Below, piece by piece: positions 9,695-22,223 of a stretch of DNA of 64,000 bases (the stretch's first letter is position 1; every line of letters begins with the position of its first letter). The position numbers and the translations under genes are program-made. Location: assembly GCA_001179505.1 (NCBI GenBank), contig CDMY01000356.1, forward strand, positions 297,836 through 361,835, given 5' to 3'. This DNA comes from Vitrella brassicaformis (lineage: Eukaryota > Sar > Vitrellaceae). The notes beneath the pieces were generated by a model that was not told the origin of the DNA, did no database searches, and saw nothing but the letters and a program-made list of their open reading frames with translations.

Positions 9695-12600
9695 ATGAGT
9701 GCGATGGAGCGCCAACAAGGTCAGATCATGCATGGAGGAGAAGACATTGACGACGGAGGCGCCACTGGCAGGAAGAAGGCAGGCAAAGACAGCGTGGCGG
9801 ACACCGACGAGGTATTATGCCTGGATAGATGAGATGTGCCCATCTCGCTGAATGCCTCTGCGGGGTTGCGTTGACCGTGTCTGTCCGTGTGCAGGTGGCT
9901 GATCTCTTCGATATTCAAGCTGCCAGGTCCACCGTCAGCCAACTCAAGGTACGTACCGTGAGCTAGACAACCAGACACCACCGCCCTTCGACATGCACTC
10001 GCACTCTCTCTCTCTTGTGTATATGGGTGTGTGTCCATTCATCCCAGGCCCTCTGCGACCGCCTCTCCACCAACGCAGCACCGCCCACAGAGGCCGCCGA
10101 GAACCTGACACGACTCTCCTCGCGGCTGCTCGGCCACCACCATGCCCTCATCCGGGAGATCAGGGACGTCTGGTCATCGGGTCGGGCAGACAGAGAGGCC
10201 GTCTGCCGTGAGCGGCTGGATGAGTGGGGCGGGGTGATACTGGATGGCATGCGGTGGTGGCGCGGCGCCGCGTGGAGAGTGCCGGACAAGGCGGGGACCG
10301 AGGAGGACAGCGAAGCCATGGATACGGGTACATCCATCGATTCGTTCATTCAGCGATGCATTCATACGTGTATGCAGCGCTGACCTTTGTGTGTGTGTGT
10401 GTGCCGTCAGCCTTGCTGGAGGTCTGCGAGTGGCTGGATGTCGCCACAAGTGACGCGTCGGAGCGGCAGCAGCAGCGGCAGCAGCAGCGGCAGCAGCAGC
10501 GGCAGCAGCAGCGGCTGCCGCAATCTGTGACGTCCACCCCCACACGCTCGTCAGACGGCATCAGGACAGGCTTCCTCACACCTACCAAAGAAGCCGCCCA
10601 CCCACCAGAGGAGGAAAACGGCCCACACCCACACGCACAGCCACACGCCCCTCCCCCCTCCCCCTCCCCCTCCCTGGCCCTTCTGCGTCACGCCAGCACC
10701 ACCCTCCCCCTCCCCCCGTCGCCCTCGTTATTTCTCGTCCATCGGTACCTGGCCATCCTGTCGACCAACCACGGCCTTAAGTGGCGGCTTGATAACCTGC
10801 TGGCCCTTCTCACCGACCATGAGAAGACCACCGACCTCCAGACGAGGGTGGCGCTTTTGGTGGCCCGTCGCTTGAGTGAGGTTGGCTGTGTGCTGCGGGG
10901 CGAGGGCGAGGTGGCTGCGCCTGAAGGGTTCGCCGGTGAGACTGAGAGTCAAACAGTGCGATGGAAGTGGGAGTCGCGTGAGGCGGTTGCAGAGGGGAAG
11001 GAATGCCTGCAGAAGCTCCTGGTGACTGACGGACGGAGGCAGGGAGTGGCGGAGCCAACAGGATGTATTCCATGAATGCATCTCTGTGGGGTGTGTGTGT
11101 GTGTGTGTGGTTTCAGTTACTGATAGGTGCGTTTGTGTCGCCCCCTCCGCCATCCGAGAGCGGTGACGACGCCCACGAGACATCAGCAGGAGGCTCCAGC
11201 CACCACCGCTCGCCACTCTGTCCCTACCTCTGGGACGACTCAGCCAGGAAGACGGCCAATGGTAAAAAAGAACGGATTGATCCGAAAGAGGAGAAGGTAC
11301 ACATTACATATACTGGTGCATCTCTGCAGGCCTGCTTGACACCCTTCTCTCCCACTTCACATCAGACCATCCATCGGCCGACCCATGTGCCACACCCGCC
11401 CCCTTGTCCACCCTGCTCTCCCTTTCACTCCCCTCCCTCCCATCCCTCCTGTCGCCCTTCCTCACGAGAGGCGGCGTCCCACACCGCGGCTTCCGGCGCA
11501 CCGACGACCACAGGGGCTGGCAAGACGTCAAGACATTCGTCAAGGGCGACGAGAAGTGCGGGGGGGAGGGGGAAGGGGAGGAGGCCGACAGGGGTGTGTT
11601 CATAGAGGGCGAGAGGGACCCGCTGTCTGGGGTGCGGCGGGTCGGCGGGTCGGTTGATGAGGAGATAGAGATGTCTTACAGGGGGCTGTTCTATGGCGGC
11701 GAGAGGGGTGCGCGGCACGCCATGGTGGTGGCGAGGGCGGCGCACTTCGGCCTCGTCAGTGAGGCTGTCAAGGTGAGGTGGGGAGGAAAGGGGAGTTCGT
11801 GGATGCCTTCACTCTTGACCCCTGTGTGTGTGTGTGTTGTCTGCAGTATGAGCAAGTGAGGGGCCATGTTGCTGAGTGGCTGGCTGTGCTGCTGAGGACA
11901 ATGGAGCTTTTCAGACGTAACCTATATATGGCAGAAATGCAGCCGCTGATATACAGACAGGTAAAGAAGACCGGTTGGTTCACTCACTGTTGTGTGTGTG
12001 CAGCCGACCTGCGGTACTTCGTGCTGCGGAGCCTTGGCGGCCTCGTCTCCCTCTCGTTCCCATCAGTTGAGCGACGCAGAGAGCCCATCCAATCGTCGAT
12101 GCCTTCAGTCCTCCATCCTCTGTTGTCTTGTGCAGAGCTGAGGCCGTTCACTGTGCCCATACAAGCGGTCAGACAGCCAGGCAGCCAGGCAGCCCAGCAC
12201 ACACAGGGCACCCAGACGATCCCAATCTCCCCTTGTACCGCGTTGCAGGCGCTGAAGAACGCGGTGCCGTTTGACTCCCATGACGACGTGTATCTGGAGG
12301 CCTACGTTGACACCTACACACGAGTTCTGGTCAAGTGCTACCCACAGGCCATGTCGCTCGACATGCAGGCACAGTGAGTGAGAGACGACGGACAGGACAC
12401 ACAGAGAGGGAGGGAGGGAGAAAAGGAGCGAACAGAACACCACGCACGGGGCGGTTTGTGTGTATATACCAACCAGGGTGGCTCAGCTGCTGGAGGCCGC
12501 CCATCGTCGCATGCTGGCCTCATACCCCCGGCTGGCAGTGTTCCTCGACGCGTCGCTGCCGCTCATCGGCAAACTGGGCAAGGCGCTCGCATTCAGTCTC

Positions 12601-13443
12601 AAGGTAGGTCAAGAAGACTGGTATATATATCGGTTTGTGACTGCGACGTCTGTCTGTCTGTCTGTCTGTCCGTGTGTCGGCGTGTTTCCTCTAGGAGTGG
12701 GTGACGCTTGTGTGTCACGGCCTAGAGTCCACACACCCGGCCTGCTGCAGAGCTGGTGAGTGAGTGAGTGAGCATCAGAAGAGGGAGAGAGGGAGAGAGG
12801 GAGAGAGAGACGGACTAGACGGATCACATGCACTGCACGTATCGCCCGTGTCTGTCTGTCTGTCTGTCAGCGCTTCGGTGTCTGCTGGCCATGATGAACA
12901 CTGCCCCCAACAGGGTCGCCTACTGGTCAGCCGACATCTTCATGCGCCTGGTGGTCGCACACATGACCTTCATCGCTTCACGACACAACCACCACCCCAC
13001 ACACACACCACCACAGCCACAGCAGCAGCAGCGTCCATCGCCTCTGAACCCACCGCTGCTGGACAGCGAGCGAAGGCAACTTGACGATATGAGGTCAGCC
13101 TGGCCACATAAACGATACACTGCTTGGTGATTTTTTTGTGTGGATGGATGCAGGTCTGAGCTGGAGTGGTACCTGTGCGAGTGTTGGCGTCGGATGGCCC
13201 ACATCTGCGGGCCGCACTACCAGGCGCTCACCAAGGACCTGAACGCGGGCGTGAGGAGGCTGCGGAGGGACGCACGGGCGATCGAGGAGAGCGGGCTGGA
13301 TGAAGTCATCACACAGCTGGTGAGGGTGCGGGTGGGTGGGTGGGTGGGGAGGCAGCAGACTGATGCCACGGCTTGTGTGGTGTTTGTGTGTGCAGGAGGG
13401 CCTCGGGAGGCGGGTGGTGGCACTGCAACACGACCTGGACTGA
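9695..13443 (+). CDS. Large predicted helical protein of unknown function
   Basis: Many phase-compatible exons give a long, mostly alpha-helical protein. It starts MSAMERQQGQIMHGGEDIDD at 9695 and ends GLGRRVVALQHDLD with TGA at 13441. In order: an acidic/basic N-terminus; an N-terminal helical region (ADLFDIQAARSTVSQLK, ALCDRLSTNAAP, LTRLSSRLLGHHHALIREI); a QQQR repeat (10463-10514); a Pro/His-rich linker; a helical region (RYLAILSTNHGLKWRLDNLL); a region with SYRGLFYGGERGARHAMVV; then YEQVRGHVAEWLAVLLRTME, DVYLEAYVDTYTRVLVKCYP, AAHRRMLASYPRLAVFLDAS, ALRCLLAMMNTAPNRVAYWS, and a final basic helical region. The HEAT-like rhythm suggests a scaffold, but I recognise no family. Intron 12609-12700 and others are TG/TGTC repeats. 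Exon assignment around 11960-12250 is tentative. Confidence 0.65.
10463..10514 (+). repeat. CAGCAGCAGCGG coding repeat (Gln-Gln-Gln-Arg)
   Basis: Four tandem 12-bp units inside an exon of the 9695-13443 gene, encoding QQQR repeats. In-frame, so length changes would only add or remove QQQR units. Confidence 0.9.
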
Positions 13444-13875
13444 ACGCGTTAAGGAGGGGCTGCCTATGTCTGTCTCTCTGTCTGTCTGTCTGTCTGTCTG
13501 TCTCCCCCAAACAAACATCGACTCCTGTCAGTCAGACAAGAGACGGCTGTGTATATGTATGCTGTGCTGCACATCACATGTATGTATGTGATTTGGTGTG
13601 TGTGACCGACCAAGATAGCGGTGTATGTGTTGGTGTCTGGCTGTCCCGCCGAGAAATGCGAGACATGGTTCCGACATGAGTGGCCGCTTATGCTGGGACT
13701 ATGATTTGCCCTTCTTGGCGAGGCAGCCAGGCAGAGACACATGAGACAGCTACCCGAAGCCGTGATGTATGTGGCTCGATGTAGGATTGATCTGCTCGTC
13801 CATCACATCGGCAATACCTCCATCCATCCGTCTATGTAGACACACGTACGTACCGTCCACCCATGGTCGACAGCG
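13444..13875. other. Intergenic region between convergent genes, with GTCT repeat
   Basis: Contains a (GTCT)n tract at about 13468-13503 and TG-rich sequence, and ends at the stop of the minus-strand gene. No gene seen. Confidence 0.6.
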
Positions 13876-14591
13876 TCAGGTCCTGACTGCAATGACCCTG
13901 GAGTACTCCCTGGTCTTGAACAGATACCCGCAAAGCCCGACGCCACCCAACACAAACAACACGTACGCCACGAAACACGCCATGCTGAACCCACGCAGCC
14001 ACAGAGGCGGACGCTCAGACTCGAGAGACACATCTGAACAAACAACGATGGAGGCCAGACAGACCACGAACCATCCATCCATCCATCCATCCATCCATTT
14101 ATCCGTTTTCACATGCGTTGTGAATCACAGGTGTGGGGTGGGTGACTCACCTTGCATCCTTCGCCGTCTCGGCAGCGGCGCCTCTGTCCCGCTTTGCCCA
14201 TCGATTTTGGCCGATGGCTGCTGATCGGCACTGCCAGCGACTGTGTGGGTGGGGGAAGGGGCTTGCAATGGAAGGACACCGCTGTCCTCTCCGGGCCCCT
14301 GCGTGGCACATTCATTCACTTGCACCGAAAAATGCGGCCTGGCCTTCGCAGTGGGTGGCCCCTTCGCTCACAGTCGCTCCTGGAGAGGCACAGAAGAGCA
14401 AGACGATGAGATAGCCGAGAGGGCTACGTATCTTTTGGGAGTGGATGGACTGCCAGTGGAGAGAGAGCTGTCCGTTGTCACCAGCGATTGCGCGCTCAAG
14501 TATTCGTTGACGATGAAATAAGTGTGAGGTGAAAACGGCGCGAGGAGAGCAGTGAACTGGCCAGTCGGCACTCACCGGCCATCATCCTCAT
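13876..14591 (-). CDS. Small single-pass (tail-anchored-like) membrane protein, hypothetical
   Basis: Four exons splice in phase on the minus strand: ATGAGGATGATGGCCG with donor GTGAGT; an exon starting GAGCGACTGTG after tgcctctccag; an exon starting TCGCTGGCAGTG after cacccacacag; and a last exon after ag at about 14034. The product is about 107 residues. It has a polar N-terminal half ending in an Arg cluster (PLPRRRRMQ), then one hydrophobic segment (ACFVAYVLFVLGGVGLCGYL) and a short basic tail ending AVRT. Cytosolic N-terminus with a C-terminal anchor is the likely topology. I recognise no family. The consistent phases make the model credible, but the protein is too short for strong support. 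Confidence 0.5.
14071..14098. repeat. CATC tetranucleotide microsatellite
   Basis: (CATC)n run in the last intron of the small membrane-protein gene. Confidence 0.85.
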
Positions 14592-14824
14592 CCTTTGTGT
14601 CTTCGGGGGCTCCGAAAGTCCGTCACTTGGATTGAGGAACTTTCATGATGAAGCAGCGGTGCAGCAGGGCAGCTATGGTCTCCGTCCGACCTTCTTGTCT
14701 TGTAAGGGCCTCCTGCCCATATTTTATTCATGCTGAAGCCCTCGCGCCATCCCGCGGCCACTGACGGCATCCGCCACTGAGGCCGCCATCCTTCCCTGGG
14801 TCCAATTTTGTGGAAGAAGCGGCC
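14592..14824. promoter_or_regulatory. Shared upstream region of a divergent gene pair
   Basis: About 230 bp between the starts of the small membrane-protein gene (minus) and the gene at 14825 (plus). Inferred bidirectional promoter. Confidence 0.3.
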
Positions 14825-16762
14825 ATGGCGACGGATATGGCGGCAGCATGCCGACAGGGAGGGGAGAGGGGCCGCGCTGCATACCCATCTTCAAGCAAGG
14901 ACAGGCAGCACGACCCCTGTTTCCGCCGCTCGGGCACTGGGGCTGTGTCGGTGGCGTCGACTGACGTCGGGGGCGACACCGGCTCGGGGACGCCCTCGAC
15001 CATTGGCTTGAGCACTACCCACAGCTACGCCCCCCCGCCCTCCCAGCAGCGGCGCGGCAGCTTCATCAACTTCTCCTTCTACCCACGCTCGGCCGGCCAC
15101 GGCGGGCAGAGGGCCCAGACCGCCAACAGTCGCCAACACCACCACCAGCAGCAGCAGCAGCCCCAGACGTCATCATCGCATGTCGGCCCCTCTTACTCGT
15201 CCTTCCCGCAGTCATTTCCGTCCGACATGTCCGAGTCGGACCGGTCGCAGGTGGTGGCGGCCATCGCCGCCAAACAACACGCCGCTTGTGAGGCGTCGGC
15301 GGGGGCCGTCACGGAGACGGGGAGCATCAAGGGGTCTGACTGCTCGACCGACTGCTCGCCGATGCGTGGGTGTGGCGGGTATGGCTACGACGGGTATGGG
15401 TATGGGTGTGGCGTGGTGGACTATGGCGATAGCAGCCCCGACTTTGGTGGGTCCGATGACGACATCACAGACAGAAGCGGAAGGGGCCCCGTTCGCACAC
15501 ATGACGTGCCGGTGAGTGGAGTGGAGCCAACCACATCAAATGCAACGGAGAGAGGCGCGTGTTGATGTCTGTCTTGTCTGTCTGTGTGTGCGTGTTTGTG
15601 GTCTGTCTGCAGGAGTATTCAGTGTCGACTGTGAGTGCGTCTCCCAGTGCAGCGGCGAAGGGTCACCACTTTTCCTCTACCGAGGCCGACCGATTCGCCA
15701 CCGACCAGCACTCGTATCACGCTCAGCATCACCATCACGACCCCCGGCGGCCGGTGTCCCCCCCTCCGCCCCCTCCTGCCTTGGTCGTGTCCGAGTCGAT
15801 GGTGAATTATCAGTTTTTCCTGCAGTACACCTACACGCCCGAGTGTGCCCTGCTGGCATACAACTTCACGGCGTCGATAGAGCAGCTGCGGGTGTTTGCC
15901 GTCTTCGAGCCGCTGCCGGACATCAGACACCTTGCGGTCAGTCAGTCAAGTCAAGATGGAGGGAGGGAGGGAGACCACACACACATGGATTGGAGTGATG
16001 GCAGCGATGGATGGATGTATGGATGGATGTGTGTGTGTGTGCAGGTGAAGCTCTTGTATCTGCTGTACAAGTACCAGATCCACCACATCGACATGGCCCT
16101 CGACCTAGCCCTCACACTCGTGTACCTCTCAGAGGCACTCCAGCTACACCACAATGACGACACCAACACCTACCCACCACCCATCGCCGACCAGGCCGAC
16201 CCCTCCCCATCGCCCTTCCCCTCGCCCTCCCCTCCCCCTCCCCCCTACCATTCCGTCACAGACGCCCCCACGGCCACCGAGAGCACAACTCGTGCTCTGT
16301 CCGCCCCTGCTGCCCCTCCTGGTGGCTGCCACGTGCGCAAGACCTCCTTCTCTTCTGGCGGTGGCAAGAGTGTGGCTAATCGGGGCACCGTGCGGCTGGG
16401 CGACCTGGTGGTGCCGCGGTCCAAGGGTTTTGAGGTGGTTTTCTACTCGGTCTACCTTGCACACGTCTGGAACCAGGTCAGTGCAGTGCCGTGCAGAGCG
16501 TGTCTCTGTTGTGTCCTTTTGTCACGTGTTGGTTGTCCTGTGTGTCGTTCGTTGTGGCTGGGCTTGGCTGCAGGATCGCACTATCTGTTTGCGTGACTGG
16601 TACCGCGAGTTCGGCCACGAGAGCTTCCGCAGCTGCCACGAGCTCAACTGCTGGGTGCTCAAGCTGATGCGCGGCATGAGGCACTGGAAGCTGCGCGCCA
16701 AGCCTGAGGACATCCGCGCGTACGTCTCCGGACTCTGCCAGGCGCCGAGACTCGGCGAATGA
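14825..16762 (+). CDS. Ser/Gly/Gln-rich protein with possible divergent cyclin box
   Basis: Four exons: 14825-15511, 15613-15936, 16045-16476 and 16574-16762, all GT-AG and in phase. Start MATDMAAACRQGGERGRAAY, stop TGA at 16760. The N-terminal ~240 residues are low complexity: Gln/His tracts, a Gly/Tyr repeat and serine clusters. The C-terminal half is ordered. It has YTPECALLAYNFTASIEQLR, then LLYLLYKYQIHHIDMALDLA with ALTLVYLSEALQ, a Pro/Ser linker, then VFYSVYLAHVWNQDRTICLR, a WYREFGHESFRSCHELNCWV segment and LKLMRGMRHWKL. The last segment resembles the cyclin-box pattern in which an invariant helix precedes a Leu-rich 'LN..E..fL..l.W.L' helix, and the linker would be an insertion in the box. 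This is a weak family inference, closest in feel to PHO80/cyclin-Y types; it could instead be an unrelated helical fold. Confidence 0.62.
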
Positions 16763-16930
16763 TATGAAGGACGGACGGACGGACGAGAGGCGTCCAGACG
16801 TGTGTACGGCACGTTACCTAAGTGTGTGAATGTGTCTGTCTTATTCGATGGGTTGATCTGATGGGTGGGTTGGATGGCCATGGAGGGGGGAGTGGAGTAG
16901 GTGAGGTGAGTGAGGGGCTAAAGAGCGGGG

Positions 16931-17230
16931 NNNNNNNNNNNNNNNNNNNNNNNNNNNNNNNNNNNNNNNNNNNNNNNNNNNNNNNNNNNNNNNNNNNNNN
17001 NNNNNNNNNNNNNNNNNNNNNNNNNNNNNNNNNNNNNNNNNNNNNNNNNNNNNNNNNNNNNNNNNNNNNNNNNNNNNNNNNNNNNNNNNNNNNNNNNNNN
17101 NNNNNNNNNNNNNNNNNNNNNNNNNNNNNNNNNNNNNNNNNNNNNNNNNNNNNNNNNNNNNNNNNNNNNNNNNNNNNNNNNNNNNNNNNNNNNNNNNNNN
17201 NNNNNNNNNNNNNNNNNNNNNNNNNNNNNN
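16931..17230. other. Assembly gap, 300 N
   Basis: Exactly 300 unknown bases, flanked on the left by a G-rich run and on the right by GAGG repeats. Placeholder length, so the real size is unknown. Confidence 0.98.
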
Positions 17231-18580
17231 GAGGGAGGGAGGGAGGATAGATAAGGAAGGAAGGAAGCTCAATAGCTAGATGCATCCTGCATGCGTACCT
17301 ACCTACCTAACGGGGCCGGGTGGGGTGGGCGGGTCAGAGAGGAGGAGAGGGAAACGCACATCTACACTGCAGACGGATGGGATGACAGTATTCCACAGCC
17401 GGGTCTTAAGTAAGAGGGGTCAGTGAGTGAGGGAGCGATGGAGGATGGGATTAGGGCCGGGCCCCATCCACGCCCTTTTTGGTTTGGTTCCTGCCTGCTG
17501 CGGCCGTTTTTCTGTCATGGCTGCCCACACCTGCCTGCCACGGCCGGCCACGGCCGGCCCCACTTGCTGGCTGGCGACTGCCCGGCTTCATTCATTCATT
17601 ACGTAAGTGTACCTATCTATGTGGATGTATGTTCTGTATGTCTGTTATGTGTGTTGAAGCGTCTTATGTCTGTAAGTACTGTCGCATGCGTTGCCACGTG
17701 CAAGCCAATCGACGACCAATTATTGCCCGTTTCTTGCTCTGTCTTTCCTTGGAGGCCTTGCCCCGCCTCGCCTCGTTCCTTCTTCCCTTCCTTCTGCCTG
17801 CCTGCCTGCCTGGCTGACCGTGTGTTGTGTGCTAACGTACATGTCGTGTCTGTCGTGTGATGGTGGCTGAGCTTTTGTTCCCTTACGAGTTCGGTTGCTC
17901 AGCTCATTCAGTAGTGAAGACGCTAGCTAACAACATGTGTCTGGGTATGTCATGTCTATGTCATGTTTGTGTGGGTACGTCTGTAAGTGACGCTCGAGCG
18001 CATTGAACACGAGAGGGAGAGAAAGAGAGAGAGAGAGAGAGGGCGGTGTGGGATCGATGAGCCAGGTTTTCCATTGCGCCGAGGCCCCACGAGTGAGTGA
18101 TCTGACTGACCGGTTTGTAAGTGAGCGAGTGAGTGAATGGGTGGGTGGGCGGCTGACTGCACGTCACGGACACACACACATAGACACAGTTACATGTGGT
18201 GCATGTGCTTTCATACGTGACGGTTACGCTACACCTTTCGTGCCTGCCTGCATACATGCCATGGCTGCCATGGCATACAATATATAAGCAGCTAAGCTCT
18301 CTCCCATTCTTCCTTCCATTCATCCGTAATATTTACAGCCCACCACCCGTGTGTGTGACTGTCACAATGTCTGTCTGTCTGTCTATCTGTGGTAAGTATA
18401 AGCGTAGATGCCCTCCTCCCCCCATAAAGCCCCTATCTGCCTCTCTCTATATGTAAGTTGCTAGCTAGATGCTTTTGTGCGTCTCTCTCGGGACCCTCGT
18501 CTGTGCCTCTTCCTTCCCCCCTCCCCCCTCCCCTCTCTCCCCCTCTCTGCCAGCATCCATTCATCCCATGCACCACCAAT

Positions 18581-18602
18581 TGATCGATCGATCGATCGAT
18601 CG
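18581..18602. repeat. (GATC)n tetranucleotide array
   Basis: Five consecutive palindromic GATC units in the 16.8-20.3 kb intergenic region. Confidence 0.9.
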
Positions 18603-20304
18603 GCCGGCTCACTCACTCACCCACACCTACCAGCTGCTACGAACGGGGTTGAGGCACATGCGGGGTGGGGGCAAAACAACGGCCAGACCGGCCGTAAAGC
18701 GTGCTGGGTGGTGGTGGTGGTGGGTACTGTCATGGCATGGATATCTTGTGACGATATGATGCATGCCCATCTGGGCACACCAACTCGCTCTCTCTCCCTC
18801 TCTCCCCTTACACCTTTCCTATCTTTTTACGTCAGTCTATCGAATCGACTGCTGTGTGTATGTGTGTGTGTGTGTGGAATCGATCATATCGTTCTTGCTG
18901 TGACGTACGTGTCTGGTGGGCGGGGCGGCTGGGGGCAGTTTTGCTGTCTTGGGGTGGGGGGGCTGAGAGTGAGAGGAGTGGAGTGGAGGGAAAAGGGAGG
19001 GCCTCTTGCTTCTTCGACTGCTTGCCTTGCGCTTGTTCTTGCGGTGTGGTGCGGTGGTGGTGTGGGGAGTGGCTGCCGGTCAACCAATCGCTAAGTCTAG
19101 GCACTAGCGTCATCCCCGCCTTCCTGCCTACCTGCCTGCCCGCCTGCCTGCCTGCCGTCATGCCCTCCTCTCTCTCGCAATACTCATACTTTTGTCGACG
19201 TCCTCTCGCTTGCTGCTTGCAGCAATCTCTCTCTTAGTCTCTGTCTCTCTCCCTGTCTCTCTGGCTGCATGTTCTCGCTCATCTCATGCTGTGCGCACCG
19301 ACCCACATGCATGAATGACGTCTGGCAGACAGAGCTGGCGTGTGGGGGTGTGTTGTGTCGCGTGTTGTGTTGTTGTCTAGTCAATGATGTGCACAGATAG
19401 ATGATCTGATCGGGTGGGCGGACGGGTGGCGGGGTGGGCGGATGAGGGCGTTTGTGTGATGGCTTCGATCCTTTAGTGCCATAGTGATGACTGCCTGCCT
19501 GGCTGGCAATGGACGATTTGGATGCGAACCTCTCGTCCTATGTGAAATGATCAACCAAGGAAGGAAGATGGCGATTGACGCATGAATGGGCCAAGTCACC
19601 CATACCATCCATGAGTCTCGAGAACACCCTCTCGTTCCCCCCCCGCTCTCCCTCTCCCTCTCCCATCCACACGGACACGGACACGAACACACACACGCAA
19701 TAATGTACCGACAAAATCCCCCCGCCTCACCACACCAGCTTCACAAGACACTGACTGCCTCACTTCTCATGGATGGCTGAAGCCGCAAAAACGCGACGCT
19801 CTCATTCTCACCTCCAGGCACTACGCCATGCATCCCGATCGAGCGGCAGCGATGTGGACGGACGGTAGACTGGGAAAACCCTTTACACGCAGCCAGCATC
19901 CATGGTCGATCGGTTCATTCATTCAAATTGGTGTGCTCGCGATGCTCTCTCTTGCGGGAAAATGAACACGCTCACACACACACATGCACATGCGCATCAG
20001 ACACCCTCTCTTTTAAGAGGTACTACATACCTGCATCTCTCTCTCTCTCTCTGCAGGCCGACAAACGGCGCCCCCTTCTCTCTCACACGAGCCACACACA
20101 CACACAGACGGACACACACACGGACAGACACATGAAGAACGCCGACACAGAAAATGCGACACGATGAGCGTTATTGACAGAGCACTTCACCGGCGTCATG
20201 CCATTCAAATAGAGTCCCCCCCATCCCCTCCACTCCCCTCCCCCTCCCCCACACACAGTCAACCCCCCCACCCTCACCTCACACCCATACCGCACCGCCG
20301 TCAG

Positions 20305-22223
20305 TCACACTAAAAGAGCCAGTGCCAGGCTGCAGAAGAGCGTTGCCGTGACCAGCGACAGCAGGTACATCCAAAACAGCAGCTTGGACAGAAAGTCCGC
20401 CTCCTCCCTCAAACCGAGCTGGTTGGACACCACAGAGAGCGCCAAGGCAGGCGGCGCGCAAAACTCCAGAAGCAGCACCAGCTTGAAGACCGGGCTGTCC
20501 GGCACCAGTGTGCGCACCCACGAGCCATACCCGGCGCTATGCAGGTACTCGAGCAGCACGAGCATCCCACAGCCCACCATGGGGACGACCACAAGCTTGA
20601 TGCCGGAGCAGAAGACCACGAACAGCGCTTCCGGCGAGAGGCATTGCGGCCTGCCGCTCTGCTGGTGCCTGCTGTCCTTGTTGCTGCGGCCGGTGTCGTG
20701 CTGCACGCCGTGTGCAAGCGAGGCCGCGAGGATCAGGGACATCAACGTCACCGTGGGCTCGGCGATTAGCCTCCCAACACGCCCAAAGACAGACAAGAAA
20801 CTACTCGTATCCTCAAACATGGACACCTGCATGCCATGCCATGCATGCAGGTCGCAACGCAACACAGGCACCGATTGAATATTCACTGGGGGGGCGACGG
20901 GGCGTGCCACTCACCTGGAAGTCTCGCCAGAGTCCCATCAAGAGGCCCAAGATGGTTGCGATGATAGCCGGGTGCCGAAGCCTGTTCAACGCGGGCGGGA
21001 ACAGGTAGTGGCGCTTGCCGGCTGCACCAGGACACCGCTGCTGCCGCTGCTGCTCCTCCTCCTCCTCCTCATCGCCCGAGTCCCCATCTCTATCGCCATT
21101 CTTGCTGCTGTTGGACGGCACTATGTCGATCGTCTCAGCGGCGTCCTGGGTGCAGCTATCGGTTGAGGGGCCGGCCGGGAAATGCGGCGCCTGCGTGTGG
21201 TCAGGGCGCCACGTTGATGGTGGCGGCACAGACTTGGTATGCTGGATTGGCAGCACTGGCGGCGGCTCCGACGCAGCGCGACAAAGGGGGAGCTTCGTGG
21301 CTTCATTGACAGACGCGCAGCCATCGGGTGACGACTGGCCATCCGACAAAGAGGCTGCAGCTGCTGCTCGCCGGCTGAGCGCCGCCAGTGATTCTAACGC
21401 AGGCATCCCATGCAGCCAAAACACGAAGAACCTGACAGACACCAGAACACGCGCGCAGAACACATCACACGCTTTGACGTGTTTGTTTGTCTCGGCTGAC
21501 TAATGGTGGTGTGGTGTGGTGTGGTGTGGTGTGCCATCCATCCATCCATTTCGCGTCAGTACCAGGGTATGCCATGGATGAAGAGCAGGGAGTCAGCCTC
21601 ATCTTCACAGCTGTCCGCCGACCCCGCCCACTCGCCAAGCGCATCAGACGTCTGGCAGAGCGCCCGCATCAGCGGCAGAAGGAAATTGATGCCATTCTGG
21701 AAGGTCAGGCAAGTCACAGCACACGAGGTGGTGGCCTTGGGCAATTCCCTGACTCTCGTGCGCCAGAGTGCGATAAGGGCAACTGCGGTCAGATGGTTGG
21801 TCAGCAGCGTCACGAGGCTCCACAGGACGATGGGCCATAAAGCCTCCAGCTCACGCACATCCACGGTGGATGCCAAGCTCACGAAACACATGCTGACCAC
21901 CCACACAGACACATCATGATGCACCTGACATGCAGTGTTCGGGGTGGGTCTTCTGTCCCCTTACCATGGTAGGAAGAGCAGCATCGACAGCCGGGAGAGT
22001 TCCTGCAGCAGCCCGCGAGAGAGAATGGGCGCTTTCCTTGGGAAATACGCCAGTAGGAAACCAGGGCTGCATAGCAGAAAGACCTGCAGTATACAAGTAG
22101 TACGGCAAGCGAGTCAATGATAGATGGATGACTCAGATCAAGATGCGAGGCGCTCTGTGTGTGACCTTACCTACCTGCAGCACGGAGCTGAATGATGCGT
22201 AGAAGATGCTCCCCAGCTGCATG
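20305..22223 (-). CDS. PIN/PILS-like auxin efflux carrier (AEC) family membrane transporter
   Basis: Start MQLGSIFYASFSSVLQ at 22223, then an exon VFLLCSPGFLLAYFPRKAPI with SRGLLQELSRLSMLLFLPW. This is the first hydrophobic hairpin of AEC proteins, with a short basic loop. Next come helices in ALWPIVLWSLVTLLTNHLTA and TFQNGINFLLPLMRALCQTS; in PIN proteins this position carries the N-[IV]-G crossover motif, here reading QNGIN. A large central hydrophilic loop (about 21050-21400) is rich in Ser, Pro and acidic residues with a Glu run. Then PPALNRLRHPAIIATILGLL, AEPTVTLMSLILAASLAHG, IKLVVVPMVGCGMLVLLEYL, VLLLEFCAPPALALSVVSNQ and a last helix ending ALALLV. The ten-helix, long-loop layout is that of PIN and PILS carriers of plants and algae. 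Substrate is unknown; auxin is only by family analogy. Membrane location could be plasma membrane or ER. Confidence 0.82.

Larger units (their letters stand above)
16763..20304. other. Long repeat-rich intergenic region containing an assembly gap
   Basis: 3.5 kb with no credible gene. Holds the 300-N gap, TGCC runs near 17798-17812 and 19126-19156, a (GATC)n array near 18581, GA-rich (18011-18045), TC-rich (18480-18545, 18790-18810, 19225-19262) and CA-rich (19973-20120) tracts. The composition resembles intron and intergenic DNA elsewhere in the window; open frames here are repeat translations. Confidence 0.6.

Noticed and set aside
17423-17860. Open frame in the long intergenic region
   Set aside because: Translation is dominated by simple repeats and Cys/Leu from TGC/CTT tracts; no splice signals or domain.
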